Source: an uncultured Planctomycetaceae bacterium
GTDB lineage: Bacteria; Planctomycetota; Planctomycetia; Planctomycetales; Planctomycetaceae
DNA: 64,000 bases
Direction: 5' to 3'
Assembly (NCBI GenBank): GCA_943787265.1
Contig: CALSLT010000024.1
Span: 62,001 to 126,000 of the forward strand
The notes under the pieces were generated by a model. The model ran no database searches. It was given only the letters and a program-made list of their open reading frames with translations, and was not told the DNA's origin. The number at the start of each line of letters is the position of its first letter. The stretch's first letter is position 1. Position numbers and translations under genes: made by a program. Positions 17,644-26,753 of the stretch are shown here, one piece after another.

Positions 17644-19080
17644 GTGAGCGAACAGGAAGAACTGTTTTTACGTTCGTCTGAGCAACAGCGCGCGATCCTG
17701 GATTCTGTCGGCACGGCGATCATCACGATTGACCAGAATCAGGTCATTCGGTTTGTTAATACTGAGGCCGAAGCCGTCTGGGAATACTCTCGCGATGAAC
17801 TCATCGGAAAGACGATCCACAGGTTGATGCCAACATCCTATCGCGATGCGCACGATCGAGGATTTCACAAGCGGTCCGGTGAAAGCTTTACAGATCTCGG
17901 AAACCAGTACCGGCAGATTGAAGGGCAGAGGAAATCGGGCGAGGTCTTTCCAATCGAATTGCGCTTTACCGCTGTGTCAATTGGTGACGAAGTATTTGTC
18001 ACGGCCGCGGCCAGAGATATCTCTGACCGGCAAAAGATGCATGAACAGCTTGAGCGTCAGCATCAGCAGATCGCAGAACTGAATCAGCAGTTGCAACGGG
18101 AACGCGACTATCTGATGGAAGAAGTTCAAGGCGAGGGGGCGATGGAAGGGATCATCGGCCAAAGCAATGAAATCAAACAGTTGATGTCACAGGTGAATGC
18201 GGTTGCCAGAACGAACGCCAACGTCCTCATTCTTGGAGAATCTGGAGTCGGCAAAGAACTCGTCGCTCGAGCAATCCACGAACAAAGCGACCGGCAACAA
18301 CACCCACTCATAAAAGTGAACTGCGGTTCTATTCCGAAGGAGTTGTTCGAGAGTGAATTCTTCGGCCACATCAAGGGGGCCTTCACGGGCGCAACTCGTG
18401 ATCGCGAAGGGCGATTTGAAATCGCTCATCAAGGGTCAATCTTTCTCGACGAGGTCGGCGAAACTCCGAGTGAGCTCCAGGTGAAACTGCTTCGAGTTAT
18501 CGAAGAACAGGAATTCGAGCGAGTTGGCGATAACGTCACCCGACGAGTTGATGTTCGCGTCATTGCGGCGACGAACCGAGAACTACAGCAGGAAATGAAG
18601 GCGGGCCGATTTCGAGAAGACCTGTTTTACCGCTTGGGCGTATTTCCAATTACGGTGCCGCCGCTTCGGGATCGGAATGATGATGTCATCGAGCTCGCGC
18701 GTCACTTTGCTCGGACATGCTCCAGTCAACTGAATGTTGCCGCCGCTGAGCTGACTCCAGATGGCGAAAAAGCACTAACCAGCTACAAGTGGCCTGGTAA
18801 CGTTCGAGAACTGAAGAATGTCATCGAACGAGCTTTGATCCTGTCGGACGGCAAACCACTATCGGCAGAATTGTTTGAACTCCTTGGGGTGCGCAGCGAG
18901 GCGGCAATCGCTCGACTCCCCGAAGAAGAACGAACTGAGATCGAGAACGCCTTGCGGAAGCATCACGGAGTGATCAAACAAACTGCCTCAGAGCTTGGAT
19001 TGAGTCGGCAGGCACTCTATCGCCGATTGGAAAAACACGACATCGATCCTCGGCAATTTACGTCGCCCAACTCACCGTAA
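17644..19080 (+). CDS. PAS-containing sigma-54-dependent transcriptional activator
   Basis: The 478-residue protein has three parts. A PAS sensor (~15-130: AIITIDQNQVIRFVNTEAEAVW, then GEVFPIELRFTAVS) is followed by a coiled-coil linker (~135-160). The AAA+ sigma-54 domain (~165-395) carries Walker A GESGVGKE, the sigma-54 contact loop GAFTGA and FLDEVGE. A Fis-type helix-turn-helix is at the C-terminus (VIKQTASELGLSRQALYRRL). It hydrolyses ATP to open sigma-54 RNA polymerase promoters. The PAS domain suggests control by a small ligand, redox state or light rather than phosphorylation. Starts at GTG 17644 with GGAG 17632-17635. Its targets are not evident. Confidence 0.93.
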   Translation: MSEQEELFLRSSEQQRAILDSVGTAIITIDQNQVIRFVNTEAEAVWEYSRDELIGKTIHRLMPTSYRDAHDRGFHKRSGESFTDLGNQYRQIEGQRKSGEVFPIELRFTAVSIGDEVFVTAAARDISDRQKMHEQLERQHQQIAELNQQLQRERDYLMEEVQGEGAMEGIIGQSNEIKQLMSQVNAVARTNANVLILGESGVGKELVARAIHEQSDRQQHPLIKVNCGSIPKELFESEFFGHIKGAFTGATRDREGRFEIAHQGSIFLDEVGETPSELQVKLLRVIEEQEFERVGDNVTRRVDVRVIAATNRELQQEMKAGRFREDLFYRLGVFPITVPPLRDRNDDVIELARHFARTCSSQLNVAAAELTPDGEKALTSYKWPGNVRELKNVIERALILSDGKPLSAELFELLGVRSEAAIARLPEEERTEIENALRKHHGVIKQTASELGLSRQALYRRLEKHDIDPRQFTSPNSP

Positions 19081-19111
19081 GACGTGCCCGGCATGCGACG
19101 GTACGTTGCGG

Positions 19112-20515
19112 TCAATTATTTCCGTCAACGTCATCGCTGGTTTTGGAAGCAACGTTGACCTCGCCGGAAAACGAGTTCCCGCTGAGTTTGATTCCGCGGT
19201 TCGAGTCGTCGACATTCAAGTCGGCTCCGGCAGTTCGTGACACTCGACAATTTGAGATCGCTGTGTCAGTGGTCCCCTTCAGGATGATGCCGGAATCGCA
19301 GTCGGTCAGAAGTAGCCCGGTCAGCGAGAAGCCCGAACATTGATCAAGGATGACAGCACCGTCCTGAGTGGCGAACTTGTGGATCGTCGAATTCGCGAGA
19401 ATGCAGTCCGCACAATTGACGAATCGAATTGTGCCCGGCCGCGAGAATTGCCGAGGGTTGAATGTGTTTCCGGAAACGACGACTCGCTGGCTGTTGGCAA
19501 CGAGCAAATTGTTCGGCTTAGGGGCAAAGAAGTTGTTCGAGGACACTGTTACGTCATGCGAATAGCTGATGTCGACATTGGTTGTCGTATCGCTCATCAC
19601 ATTTCCGGTGATCGTGACGGAGTTGATCGGGTAGATTTCTTTCCCGGCCAAGCGAATGTTGGCTCCACCCGGCGCCTGAGTCTTCTCTTCCCCACCCGAA
19701 TAGTTCGCCGAGTGCTGAATCGTGCAGCCGGTGATCGCGATCTCGGCGACTGATTTCGTTCGCGTGTCCGCAGAGCCACTGACGTCAATCAGGATGTTGG
19801 CCGTCCTGGTCGGAGTTTCGTCGCCCGGCATGTTTCCTTCGATATCGCACCCGGTCACCTGTAGATTCCGAACGTTCCCGTCTCGAACAACGATGCCCCC
19901 GGCTCTGTTGTACGAGATGTGCGAATTTGAAACGTTGATCTGGTGCAGGTTCACGTCGTCCAGAAAAACTCCGACGCCGGAATTCTCGTACAGGTGGCAA
20001 TCGGAAATCACTACGTTGCGGTTTCGGTTTGAAAGGTGGATCGCGTGTCTGCACCATCGAACGGATACTCGATTCACAATCGGCTCGACGGTCTGTCGCA
20101 ATTCGATTCCGTCCGCTTCTGGATGAGCCCCCAGGATTTCGATGCCCGTGACGATTGGCATCCGCTCATTCCATGTCGCTGGCTTGAATGACTTCGGCGA
20201 CGCCGTGCCCTCGTGAGTACCCGTGAACCGAATCGCCGGTCCGGCGCCATCCATGATGATGGTTGCGCCCCCGATCGATTTGACGGCTGCGGCCCCGAGT
20301 TCCTTCAGGTCAAACTCCAGCGTGCTGGTGATGCGATAATTCTTTTCGATCAATAGCAGCCGTCCGCCGTTGTCATCAATCTGTGCTTGAAGCTCAGAAG
20401 TCATGTCCGGCAGCGATTGCAGAATGGGAATCTGCTCGGCCGTCCGGTCCCATTGTGCTAGACACGGCGAACATGAAATGAAGACAAGGCAAAGCAATGT
20501 GATGAGGGGACGCAT
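19112..20515 (-). CDS. Secreted right-handed parallel beta-helix protein
   Basis: A 467-residue exported protein with a signal peptide (PLITLLCLVFISCSPCLAQ). The rest is a beta-helix: many rungs of the form VVISDCHLYENSGVGVFLDD, VTGCDIEGN, VTITGNVMSD and VVVSGNTFNP. This resembles pectate-lyase-like or NosD-like families, which bind or cleave polysaccharides. No catalytic residues can be assigned. ATG 20515 is preferred because the signal peptide starts there, though the frame is open to 20584. It converges with the sigma-54 gene, 31 bp apart. Confidence 0.82.
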   Translation of the reverse strand: MRPLITLLCLVFISCSPCLAQWDRTAEQIPILQSLPDMTSELQAQIDDNGGRLLLIEKNYRITSTLEFDLKELGAAAVKSIGGATIIMDGAGPAIRFTGTHEGTASPKSFKPATWNERMPIVTGIEILGAHPEADGIELRQTVEPIVNRVSVRWCRHAIHLSNRNRNVVISDCHLYENSGVGVFLDDVNLHQINVSNSHISYNRAGGIVVRDGNVRNLQVTGCDIEGNMPGDETPTRTANILIDVSGSADTRTKSVAEIAITGCTIQHSANYSGGEEKTQAPGGANIRLAGKEIYPINSVTITGNVMSDTTTNVDISYSHDVTVSSNNFFAPKPNNLLVANSQRVVVSGNTFNPRQFSRPGTIRFVNCADCILANSTIHKFATQDGAVILDQCSGFSLTGLLLTDCDSGIILKGTTDTAISNCRVSRTAGADLNVDDSNRGIKLSGNSFSGEVNVASKTSDDVDGNN

Positions 20516-20950
20516 TCTGATTCTCTCCGAGTTGATACTTTGATTCCGACGAACGAGCAGTATCGAGGTCTGTCGGAGATTCAATCAATCGACTGGGCGG
20601 AAAAGAGGTCGGATGGTGGGAAAGTCACCAACTCAAATGATGCCGCGGCTGGGCAGGTTTCGCGATTTGCGGAGCAGGAGCGTGTTTGCCAGAAGATAGA
20701 TTTTGCCCGGCGACCAACTTCGTGGTTGCAGGACCGCTCGTGTGGCGGTGGGACTCGCTCGACTCGGCTGCAAGTTTTCGAATTGCACGAGCGAACTGCA
20801 GATAAATCTCTCACTGCGAAATATTTTGAGGGCTTGAAAATGCAAAGAGGCCGCCGCAAGTTCTACGCGCGAGGGCATCGGCGTTGAACTCACGGCGGCC
20901 AGAGGGCACAACTCCTATCTTCTGGGTGTGACACCTCTCTGGAGAATCTT
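20516..20950. other. Divergent intergenic region, nothing recognised
   Basis: 435 bp between the beta-helix protein and the nitrilase gene. Short frames here look unlike real proteins. A weak inverted repeat (GGCCGCCG at 20849-20856 with CGGCGGCC at 20893-20900) is the only structure seen. GGAG lies just before the nitrilase start. Confidence 0.5.
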
Positions 20951-21847
20951 ATGGAATCTTTCAAAATTGCGGCCGTCAGCATGAACAGCCCGTTCGATGA
21001 ACTCGATTGGGTGTTCGGTCAGATGGACGATTACTGTCGGGAAGCAGCGAATTCGGAAGCACGCCTTGTCCTGTTTCCAGAATTACTGATCCATTCACAC
21101 TGCAATCCGAGAACCTGGGAATTGGCAGAATCCGTTCCCGACGGGCCAAGTGTTCAACGCTGTATCGAAATGGCGAAGAAGTACGGGCTGGTCTTGTCGG
21201 TTGGGATTTCCGAAAAACCGCGAGACGTCGTCTTCAACACGCAGTTTCTGGTTGGGCCGGACGGCTATATCGGCAAACAACGCAAGATACACATGTCGCG
21301 GGACGAGACCCTCTACTACAAAGGCGGCCGCGAGATCGAGGTTCACGACCTCGGTTTCTGCAAAGTCGGGACGATCATCTGCTACGACAATCAGTTTCCC
21401 GAAGTTGCCAGAATTCTCGCGTTGAAGGGAGCGGATGTCCTGCTGATGCCTCACGCGGCTCGCATTCAAATGTGGGATGAAACGCCTGGCTCCGCGGCTG
21501 CCGCGCGGCAACACTCGATCGACTTCTTTACATCGTGCTACGCGATGAGGGGGCGAGAGAACGCCTGCTTCGCGGTGCTGGCGAACATGGCTGGCAGGGC
21601 AGGGCAACTGGATACTTATCCCGCGGGCTCACCTGCGCAGCCGCATCACTGTGGTGGTGGGCTTGTATTTGCACCGGATGGGGAAGTGCTTGCGTCCACG
21701 CAGCGAGACGAAATTCGTGACGAGATGATAGTTTGCGAGCTGGATTCAAGCCGACTCGCCGCAGAACGAAGCCTGCCGAACTACACCGTTAGAACTCGTC
21801 GACCTGAGTTGTACGACGAATTGATTCGGCTCAGCGATGACGCGTGA
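20951..21847 (+). CDS. Carbon-nitrogen hydrolase (nitrilase superfamily)
   Basis: A 298-residue amidohydrolase with the Glu-Lys-Cys catalytic triad: E44 in LVLFPELL, K112 in KQRKIHMSRDE and C144 in TIICYDNQFPE. The superfamily cleaves amides or carbamoyl groups (omega-amidase, N-carbamoylputrescine amidase and relatives). The specific substrate is uncertain; residues around 160-180 (PHAARIQMWDETPG) and 190-205 (SCYAMRGRENACFAV) resemble carbamoyl-type members. Cytoplasmic, full length, ATG start with GGAG upstream. It converges with the RTX gene, 28 bp between stops. Confidence 0.9.
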   Translation: MESFKIAAVSMNSPFDELDWVFGQMDDYCREAANSEARLVLFPELLIHSHCNPRTWELAESVPDGPSVQRCIEMAKKYGLVLSVGISEKPRDVVFNTQFLVGPDGYIGKQRKIHMSRDETLYYKGGREIEVHDLGFCKVGTIICYDNQFPEVARILALKGADVLLMPHAARIQMWDETPGSAAAARQHSIDFFTSCYAMRGRENACFAVLANMAGRAGQLDTYPAGSPAQPHHCGGGLVFAPDGEVLASTQRDEIRDEMIVCELDSSRLAAERSLPNYTVRTRRPELYDELIRLSDDA

Positions 21848-21875
21848 CGATATGAACGAAGGGCGAACGGCCAGG

Positions 21876-24800
21876 TCACGATTCTTTGACCCAGTTCGGG
21901 ACTGGCGTCAGTTGGAAGGCCTCGTCGATCTCTTCGGCCAGTCCTGTAACAACATCTCCAGCGTCTGCTGCGCCGTCACCGTTTCCACCAGCAACCTGAT
22001 CTGTCTCAGTTCCGCCGTCGACGTCGTCAGAGTCGGCTCCACCAAAGATCGTGTCTGAGCCGGCCTCGCCACGAATCGAATCGTCTCCCGAACCGCCGTA
22101 AGCGATATCGTCGCCGAGTCCGCCAAGGAGTGTGTCGTTGCCGCTGCCGCCGGACAGGCCGTCGGTCCCGTCTCCACCTAGAAGTTGGTCATTGCCGGCT
22201 CCGCCTTGAAGAAAATCGTTGCCGTCGCCTCCGGTCAACGTGTCGTTTCCGCCCTGTCCACGTAGCAGGTCCATGAAGCTGGAGCCTGTTAATTGATCGT
22301 TTCCGGAACCACCATCAAGCGTTGGTGGGTAGGTCGGAACAAAGCCACTGATATCGATGGTGTTGTCGCCGTCGCCGCCGATCAGGTGAGCGCTTTCAAT
22401 TCGGAGAATGGTGTCAGTGCCACGGCCTGTCAGCGAGCTGGCTGTCAGTGTGAAATCGACATCTCCCGTTTCCATGACAATGTCCGTGCCCGCTCCTCCA
22501 TCGAGCGTGTCGTCACCCAGACCGCCGATCAGCGTATCGAAGGATGCTCCCTGTCCACGCAGTCGATCGTTGCCTTCGCCTCCGATCAGCATGTCGCGAC
22601 CAGCGGCTCCTGAAAGCTTGTCGTTACCTGCTCGACCGTCAATGGTGTCGTTGCCGGCGTCGCCGAGCAGTGCATCGTTGATGTCACTACCGATCAATGT
22701 ATCGTTGCCGCTGTGCCCTCGGAGCGTGACGCTGGTCTGTCCTGCGGAAAAGAAGGCTGAGGTGTCGATCAAGTTGTCGGATGCTCCACCGAACAGAATC
22801 GCTCGTTCGACTGAGACGAGGGTGTCGTTGCCGTTGCCGGTCATTGACGTGTTTGTCAGGAGAAAGTCGGCATCGGCTTCATCGAAGATGACATCATCAC
22901 CCGAGCCGCCGTTGATCAGGTCATCACCTTCGCCACCGTGCAGAGTGTCGCCGGTTGAGCCCTGCCCAAACAGCCGGTCGTTACCGCTTCCACCTCGTAG
23001 ACTGTCTCGCCCGCTACCACCGGCCAGATTGTCGTCGCCCGCCCCGCCAATCAGAGTGTCGCGTCCGCCGCCGCCGTTCAATGTGTCTGCGTCATCGCCG
23101 CCGTCAATGATGTCGGCCCCCGCTCCAGACAACAGAATGTCGTTGCCGGCTCCGCCTTCGATCACGTCGTCAGTGGTGGTGCCCGTTAGGGTGTCGTTGC
23201 CACCGTTGCCGCGGAGGGTGACGCTGTTCGAGTAGCCGGAAGCGTCGATCTGATTGTTCGACGAATCACCATTCAGTTCAGCTTGCTCAAGTGAGACGAG
23301 AGTGTCGGTGCCGTTACCGTCGTAACTCCCATCAAGAAGTGTTTGCAAGCTGGCGACGGCGTCATCGAGAAAGAGGTCCGTACCGCCGTTACCGTTGAGC
23401 GAGTCGTCGCCGGCACCGCCGGTCAAAGTGTCGTCGTCTGTACCGCCAGTGATGGTGTCGTTGCCGGCCCCTCCGTTGGCGACAACGCCGAATGCTCCGC
23501 CGTCCAGATCCAGAATTGTGATCTCGTCATTTCCACCTAGTGAGTTAACAGTTAACGATCCCGTTGGGTCAGCAAAGTCGATCGGCAGAGCTGTTCCGTT
23601 ACTGCTGATTCGTGAGATTCCGTTGGCAGATGTGTCGTCATCTCCAACGACGATCTGCTCATCCGCGTTGGTGAGATTGAACGTTCGGGTTACCGGAGTC
23701 AGCCGGTCAACAATTCCTTCAACGCCGTTGTAGTTGTTCGTTGTTCCGTTGACGGAGATCGAACCCGTTCCGGCGACAGACTGGGACGATGTATGGACGA
23801 CGGAAGTAACCGTTCCGGGGGCAAGCTCGATGCGGTCTCCGCCGACCGAGGTTTCTCCGCCAGCGTTGAATGTGACTCCACCGGCGGGTTGAGGATCTCC
23901 GCCGACGCCATCGAGAATCAGGATGTCGTCGTCGCTCGACCCATTGATGATCAGGTCAGTGACGGATGCCGCTTCGGCCTGTGCGCTCAAAACGTCATTG
24001 ATGTAAACCTCATGCCGCGTACCGTTACGAATGACTCGGAATGTATCCGCTGAACCGTCGTCCGCTTCGTTGCCGTTCGGATGATCGTCGGTCGAGACTG
24101 TCCAGGTACTGGCCGTGGCGACAATTTCGATCGGTACGAGCTGATAGTCGATCGCTGTCGGGAACTCGCCCACCGCGGCAGTGATGTTGTGAGTTCCTAC
24201 CAACCCATTGGAAGGAGTGATGGTCGTCGTGCCGGTGCTCGAATTAACGATGTAGTCGAGGTTGGCGTTGGCGACTTCCGGAATGAATAGACTGTTTGCG
24301 CTGAGCAGGTCCTCGTCAAGAAACGTTGCCGTGTTTCCTTCGAGGTCGATACGACTTAGCTGCAGTTCGGTCGGTGTGTCGAGGAGCGTTCGAACTGACG
24401 GCAGGTCGGCTAAGAATGGTTGATTGTTCGCGGTGTCCGCCTGGATGGTGACGTCAAAAATCTGTTGCGATTGATTGCCGTCCGGATCCGAAACGGTCAC
24501 GGTGATCGTGGCTGAGCCAGTGACACCTTCCGGAGCACTCAGCATCAGCACTCCGTTTTCGATATCGGTGAAGACGTTGAATGTCGTCACAACAACCGGA
24601 GTGTCGGGAGCCGAGTTGGTGACAGGTGTTTCGCTGATCGCTTCTCGTACGGATTCACCAGTGGTGAGCAGTCCGAAGACGGTGTGCTGAGAGTCGAGAT
24701 GACGTTGTGCACCTTCGGTGATGAAGAATTGCGAGTCGTTCGTGTCGTCGGCCGATTTGGCCATGGACAGCACGCCGGTCGTGTTGTGCTGCAGGTCCGG

Positions 24801-25325
24801 GTGGAACTGATCGTCGAAGTCTCCGAGTGATGATCCGCCTGTACCGACCGGGTCGCCATTGGGGTCACCACCCTGCAGCACGAAGCTGTTGATGACGCGG
24901 TGAAATGTCGAGCCGTCGTAGAAGTCACTTTGTGCCAGCTCGATGATCTGCTCAGTCGCTCGCGGGGCCTTGTCTTCGTAAAGCTCGAAGGTCATCACGC
25001 CGAAATCCTGGACGTCGATTTCAATGCTGCGGTTGCCTTCGGGGACGTACGTCGTGACGTCAGAGTTGCTGCTCCCTGCTGAAAACGTCAACTCCTGGTT
25101 GTCGGCGTCGGAGCCGTTCAGCGGGATGTGCAGCGGCGAACCCGACAGAAGTGTCACATCGGCGATGGGAGCGAGGACCGGCGTTGCGGTCAGCAATGAG
25201 CGGACTTCGAGCGGCTCGGTAACTGCTGGTCGGGAAGCATGATTCGCTCGACGGCGGTTCTTGAGCGACGCCGGTGAAGGCGCGTGGTTCGACGACAGGC
25301 TCTTAAGCCAGGCGAAAGTATTCAT
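21876..25325 (-). CDS. LEPR-XLL-like surface protein with cyclophilin and RTX repeats
   Basis: A 1149-residue exported protein. The N-terminus has the planctomycete-style motif EPLEVRSLLTA (37-47), as in LEPR-XLL surface proteins. Then come an Ig/cadherin-like strand region (~48-97), a cyclophilin-type PPIase domain (~98-250: FHRVINSFVLQGGDPNGDP, SQFFIT, HTVFGLL), two more Ig-like segments (~250-405), and from ~600 to ~1130 RTX nonapeptides of the GGxGxDxLx type that bind calcium. Three modules with TDTLVSLEQAELNG, NDTLVSVERAILFGG and TDTILRIESAHLIGG divide the RTX blocks. It likely sits on the cell surface in a Ca-dependent form. A proline-rich frame antisense to the RTX part is an artefact of its codon pattern. 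Confidence 0.88.
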   Translation of the reverse strand: MNTFAWLKSLSSNHAPSPASLKNRRRANHASRPAVTEPLEVRSLLTATPVLAPIADVTLLSGSPLHIPLNGSDADNQELTFSAGSSNSDVTTYVPEGNRSIEIDVQDFGVMTFELYEDKAPRATEQIIELAQSDFYDGSTFHRVINSFVLQGGDPNGDPVGTGGSSLGDFDDQFHPDLQHNTTGVLSMAKSADDTNDSQFFITEGAQRHLDSQHTVFGLLTTGESVREAISETPVTNSAPDTPVVVTTFNVFTDIENGVLMLSAPEGVTGSATITVTVSDPDGNQSQQIFDVTIQADTANNQPFLADLPSVRTLLDTPTELQLSRIDLEGNTATFLDEDLLSANSLFIPEVANANLDYIVNSSTGTTTITPSNGLVGTHNITAAVGEFPTAIDYQLVPIEIVATASTWTVSTDDHPNGNEADDGSADTFRVIRNGTRHEVYINDVLSAQAEAASVTDLIINGSSDDDILILDGVGGDPQPAGGVTFNAGGETSVGGDRIELAPGTVTSVVHTSSQSVAGTGSISVNGTTNNYNGVEGIVDRLTPVTRTFNLTNADEQIVVGDDDTSANGISRISSNGTALPIDFADPTGSLTVNSLGGNDEITILDLDGGAFGVVANGGAGNDTITGGTDDDTLTGGAGDDSLNGNGGTDLFLDDAVASLQTLLDGSYDGNGTDTLVSLEQAELNGDSSNNQIDASGYSNSVTLRGNGGNDTLTGTTTDDVIEGGAGNDILLSGAGADIIDGGDDADTLNGGGGRDTLIGGAGDDNLAGGSGRDSLRGGSGNDRLFGQGSTGDTLHGGEGDDLINGGSGDDVIFDEADADFLLTNTSMTGNGNDTLVSVERAILFGGASDNLIDTSAFFSAGQTSVTLRGHSGNDTLIGSDINDALLGDAGNDTIDGRAGNDKLSGAAGRDMLIGGEGNDRLRGQGASFDTLIGGLGDDTLDGGAGTDIVMETGDVDFTLTASSLTGRGTDTILRIESAHLIGGDGDNTIDISGFVPTYPPTLDGGSGNDQLTGSSFMDLLRGQGGNDTLTGGDGNDFLQGGAGNDQLLGGDGTDGLSGGSGNDTLLGGLGDDIAYGGSGDDSIRGEAGSDTIFGGADSDDVDGGTETDQVAGGNGDGAADAGDVVTGLAEEIDEAFQLTPVPNWVKES

Positions 25326-25439
25326 GATGACGGTGTCCGGTGGGACTGTTTGCGACGAGGTGGGAAGATGTCGCAGAGAGATGTGAGTCGTTAGGTGGGA
25401 GAATTGTCGTGTGTCTGTTCGGGAAGAAGCTGTGATCGG

Positions 25440-25475
25440 GCGGGCGACTGAAGGAGTCTTCTGTCGCCCGCTTTT
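25440..25475 (+). terminator. Hairpin with T-tract between RTX and MamK-like genes
   Basis: Arms 25440-25453 (GCGGGCGACTGAAG) and 25458-25471 (CTTCTGTCGCCCGC) pair with one mismatch around a GAGT loop, followed by TTTT at 25472-25475. The T-tract is on the + strand, whereas both neighbouring genes read on the minus strand, so the orientation is odd; the stem alone may still stop the MamK-like transcript. Confidence 0.55.
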
Positions 25476-25522
25476 CCGATCGCCGCCCGTTTTCAGTTGT
25501 GTGTTGAGTTGCTTTTGTATGA

Positions 25523-26632
25523 TCAGGCAGCGCGTCTCAGCGGAACGTGTGTCGCTGTTTGTTTGGTTGGTTTCACGCTGGCCGTCTGGCCAACCAGTTG
25601 TTGCCAGTAATCCGCGGGCATGTTCGTCGCCAGTTTCAGGGCTCCGGTTGCACCTGCAAAAACCGAGTCCTTCACCTGAGTGACGTTGGCTGCGCCGTAC
25701 GGTTTCAGAGCTTTGACGATTTGACGGTCCAACCCGTTGAGCTGACCACCGCCGCCGGCCAGCAGAATGTTGTTGAACAGGGACTTCTGGAAGTCGCGAT
25801 CAAACTTTCCGACCAGTTCCAGAAGTGCCTCTGCGATGCCTGGCACGATTGTTCGACATGCGGCGTTCGACTGACTGGTCACGTCAATCTGAGTCGGTTT
25901 GCCCGCCATCGGAAGCGTTGCGATCGCCTTGGCTTCGCCATTGCCAACGAAACCAAATTCTTCTTTGATCTGGCGAGCCAGGTCCAGCGACAATTCGGCG
26001 TTCGGTTGGCTTTGCATGATCAGACGCTGCAACTCGTCATCTATCATGTCGCCGCCGATTGGCAGTGTGATTTGATCCTCACCTTTCGGATAGGGACCGT
26101 ACATCGGGCAGATATCGATCGTGCCGGCACCAATGTCGACGACCATCGAATTGGAGAATTGGTCAATTCCATACGCGATGTTAAATGGGTCGGCAACAAC
26201 CATTACTGCGTCAAGTGTTCTCTTCGCGGAATTGATGATCACTTGCTTGTTGAGAAGCGTGGCACGTGACGGGACACCAATGACGCCGTAGACCGGACGA
26301 CCGGCTGGAACTTCCAGGTTGGATACAACGTGCTGAACGAGAAGAAGAGCGGCTTCTTTGTGTTTGGCGATGTCTTCCGGCCCGATGCCGACATCGGCTC
26401 CGTCGACGTATTTCAATGCGCCTCGGTGAAACGGACGAACGACATTCAGCCGCGATTGGTGAGTCAACGCTTCCTCACCGAAAAGCAATTCCCTCCCGAG
26501 CAAGGACCGGGCGTCGCGATCTTTTGGCCACCCGACGACGCTGGGGATTACAGACCGTTTTCCTTCGGATGAAGTGATTGCCGTTTTGAACGTTCCGAGG
26601 TCCAAGCCAACGTAAGTGACGGGTTGTTTCAC
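25523..26632 (-). CDS. MamK-like actin (MreB/ParM/MamK superfamily filament protein)
   Basis: A 369-residue actin-fold ATPase. Phosphate-1 loop GLDLGTFKTAITSSEG, VVGWPKD, phosphate-2 loop MVVDIGAGTIDICPMYG, adenosine-binding LLAGGGGQLNGL, and a C-terminal block ANVTQVKDSVFAGATGALKL then MPADYWQQL. These blocks look closer to MamK, the filament that positions magnetosomes, than to the MreB cell-shape protein, including the VVGxPKD and YWxQL segments. The last ~25 residues are Lys/Thr/Arg-rich. It starts at GTG with a strong AGGAG 5-6 nt upstream. The membrane protein gene lies 121 bp upstream on the same strand, a likely operon. No other mam genes are in the window, so it probably organises something else. 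Confidence 0.85.
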   Translation of the reverse strand: MKQPVTYVGLDLGTFKTAITSSEGKRSVIPSVVGWPKDRDARSLLGRELLFGEEALTHQSRLNVVRPFHRGALKYVDGADVGIGPEDIAKHKEAALLLVQHVVSNLEVPAGRPVYGVIGVPSRATLLNKQVIINSAKRTLDAVMVVADPFNIAYGIDQFSNSMVVDIGAGTIDICPMYGPYPKGEDQITLPIGGDMIDDELQRLIMQSQPNAELSLDLARQIKEEFGFVGNGEAKAIATLPMAGKPTQIDVTSQSNAACRTIVPGIAEALLELVGKFDRDFQKSLFNNILLAGGGGQLNGLDRQIVKALKPYGAANVTQVKDSVFAGATGALKLATNMPADYWQQLVGQTASVKPTKQTATHVPLRRAA

Positions 26633-26753
26633 GGTGCTCTCCTGCCAGGTACGCTGGCAACTGCTGTGGGCAATGTTGTGGCTCTTGAATGAGTGCTTCA
26701 GGTGGGCTTCGGATTTGGTCAGTGGAAGGCTGGCAATCCCATTCTGTTGACGG

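Noticed and set aside
22408..23235. 275-codon Pro/Ser-rich + strand frame
   Set aside because: It is antisense to the RTX repeats; the Gly/Asp codon pattern creates a long Pro/Ser frame by chance.
25523..26632. Ordinary MreB cell-shape gene
   Set aside because: No mreC/mreD/rodA follows, and the C-terminal blocks and VVGxPKD motif look like MamK rather than MreB.
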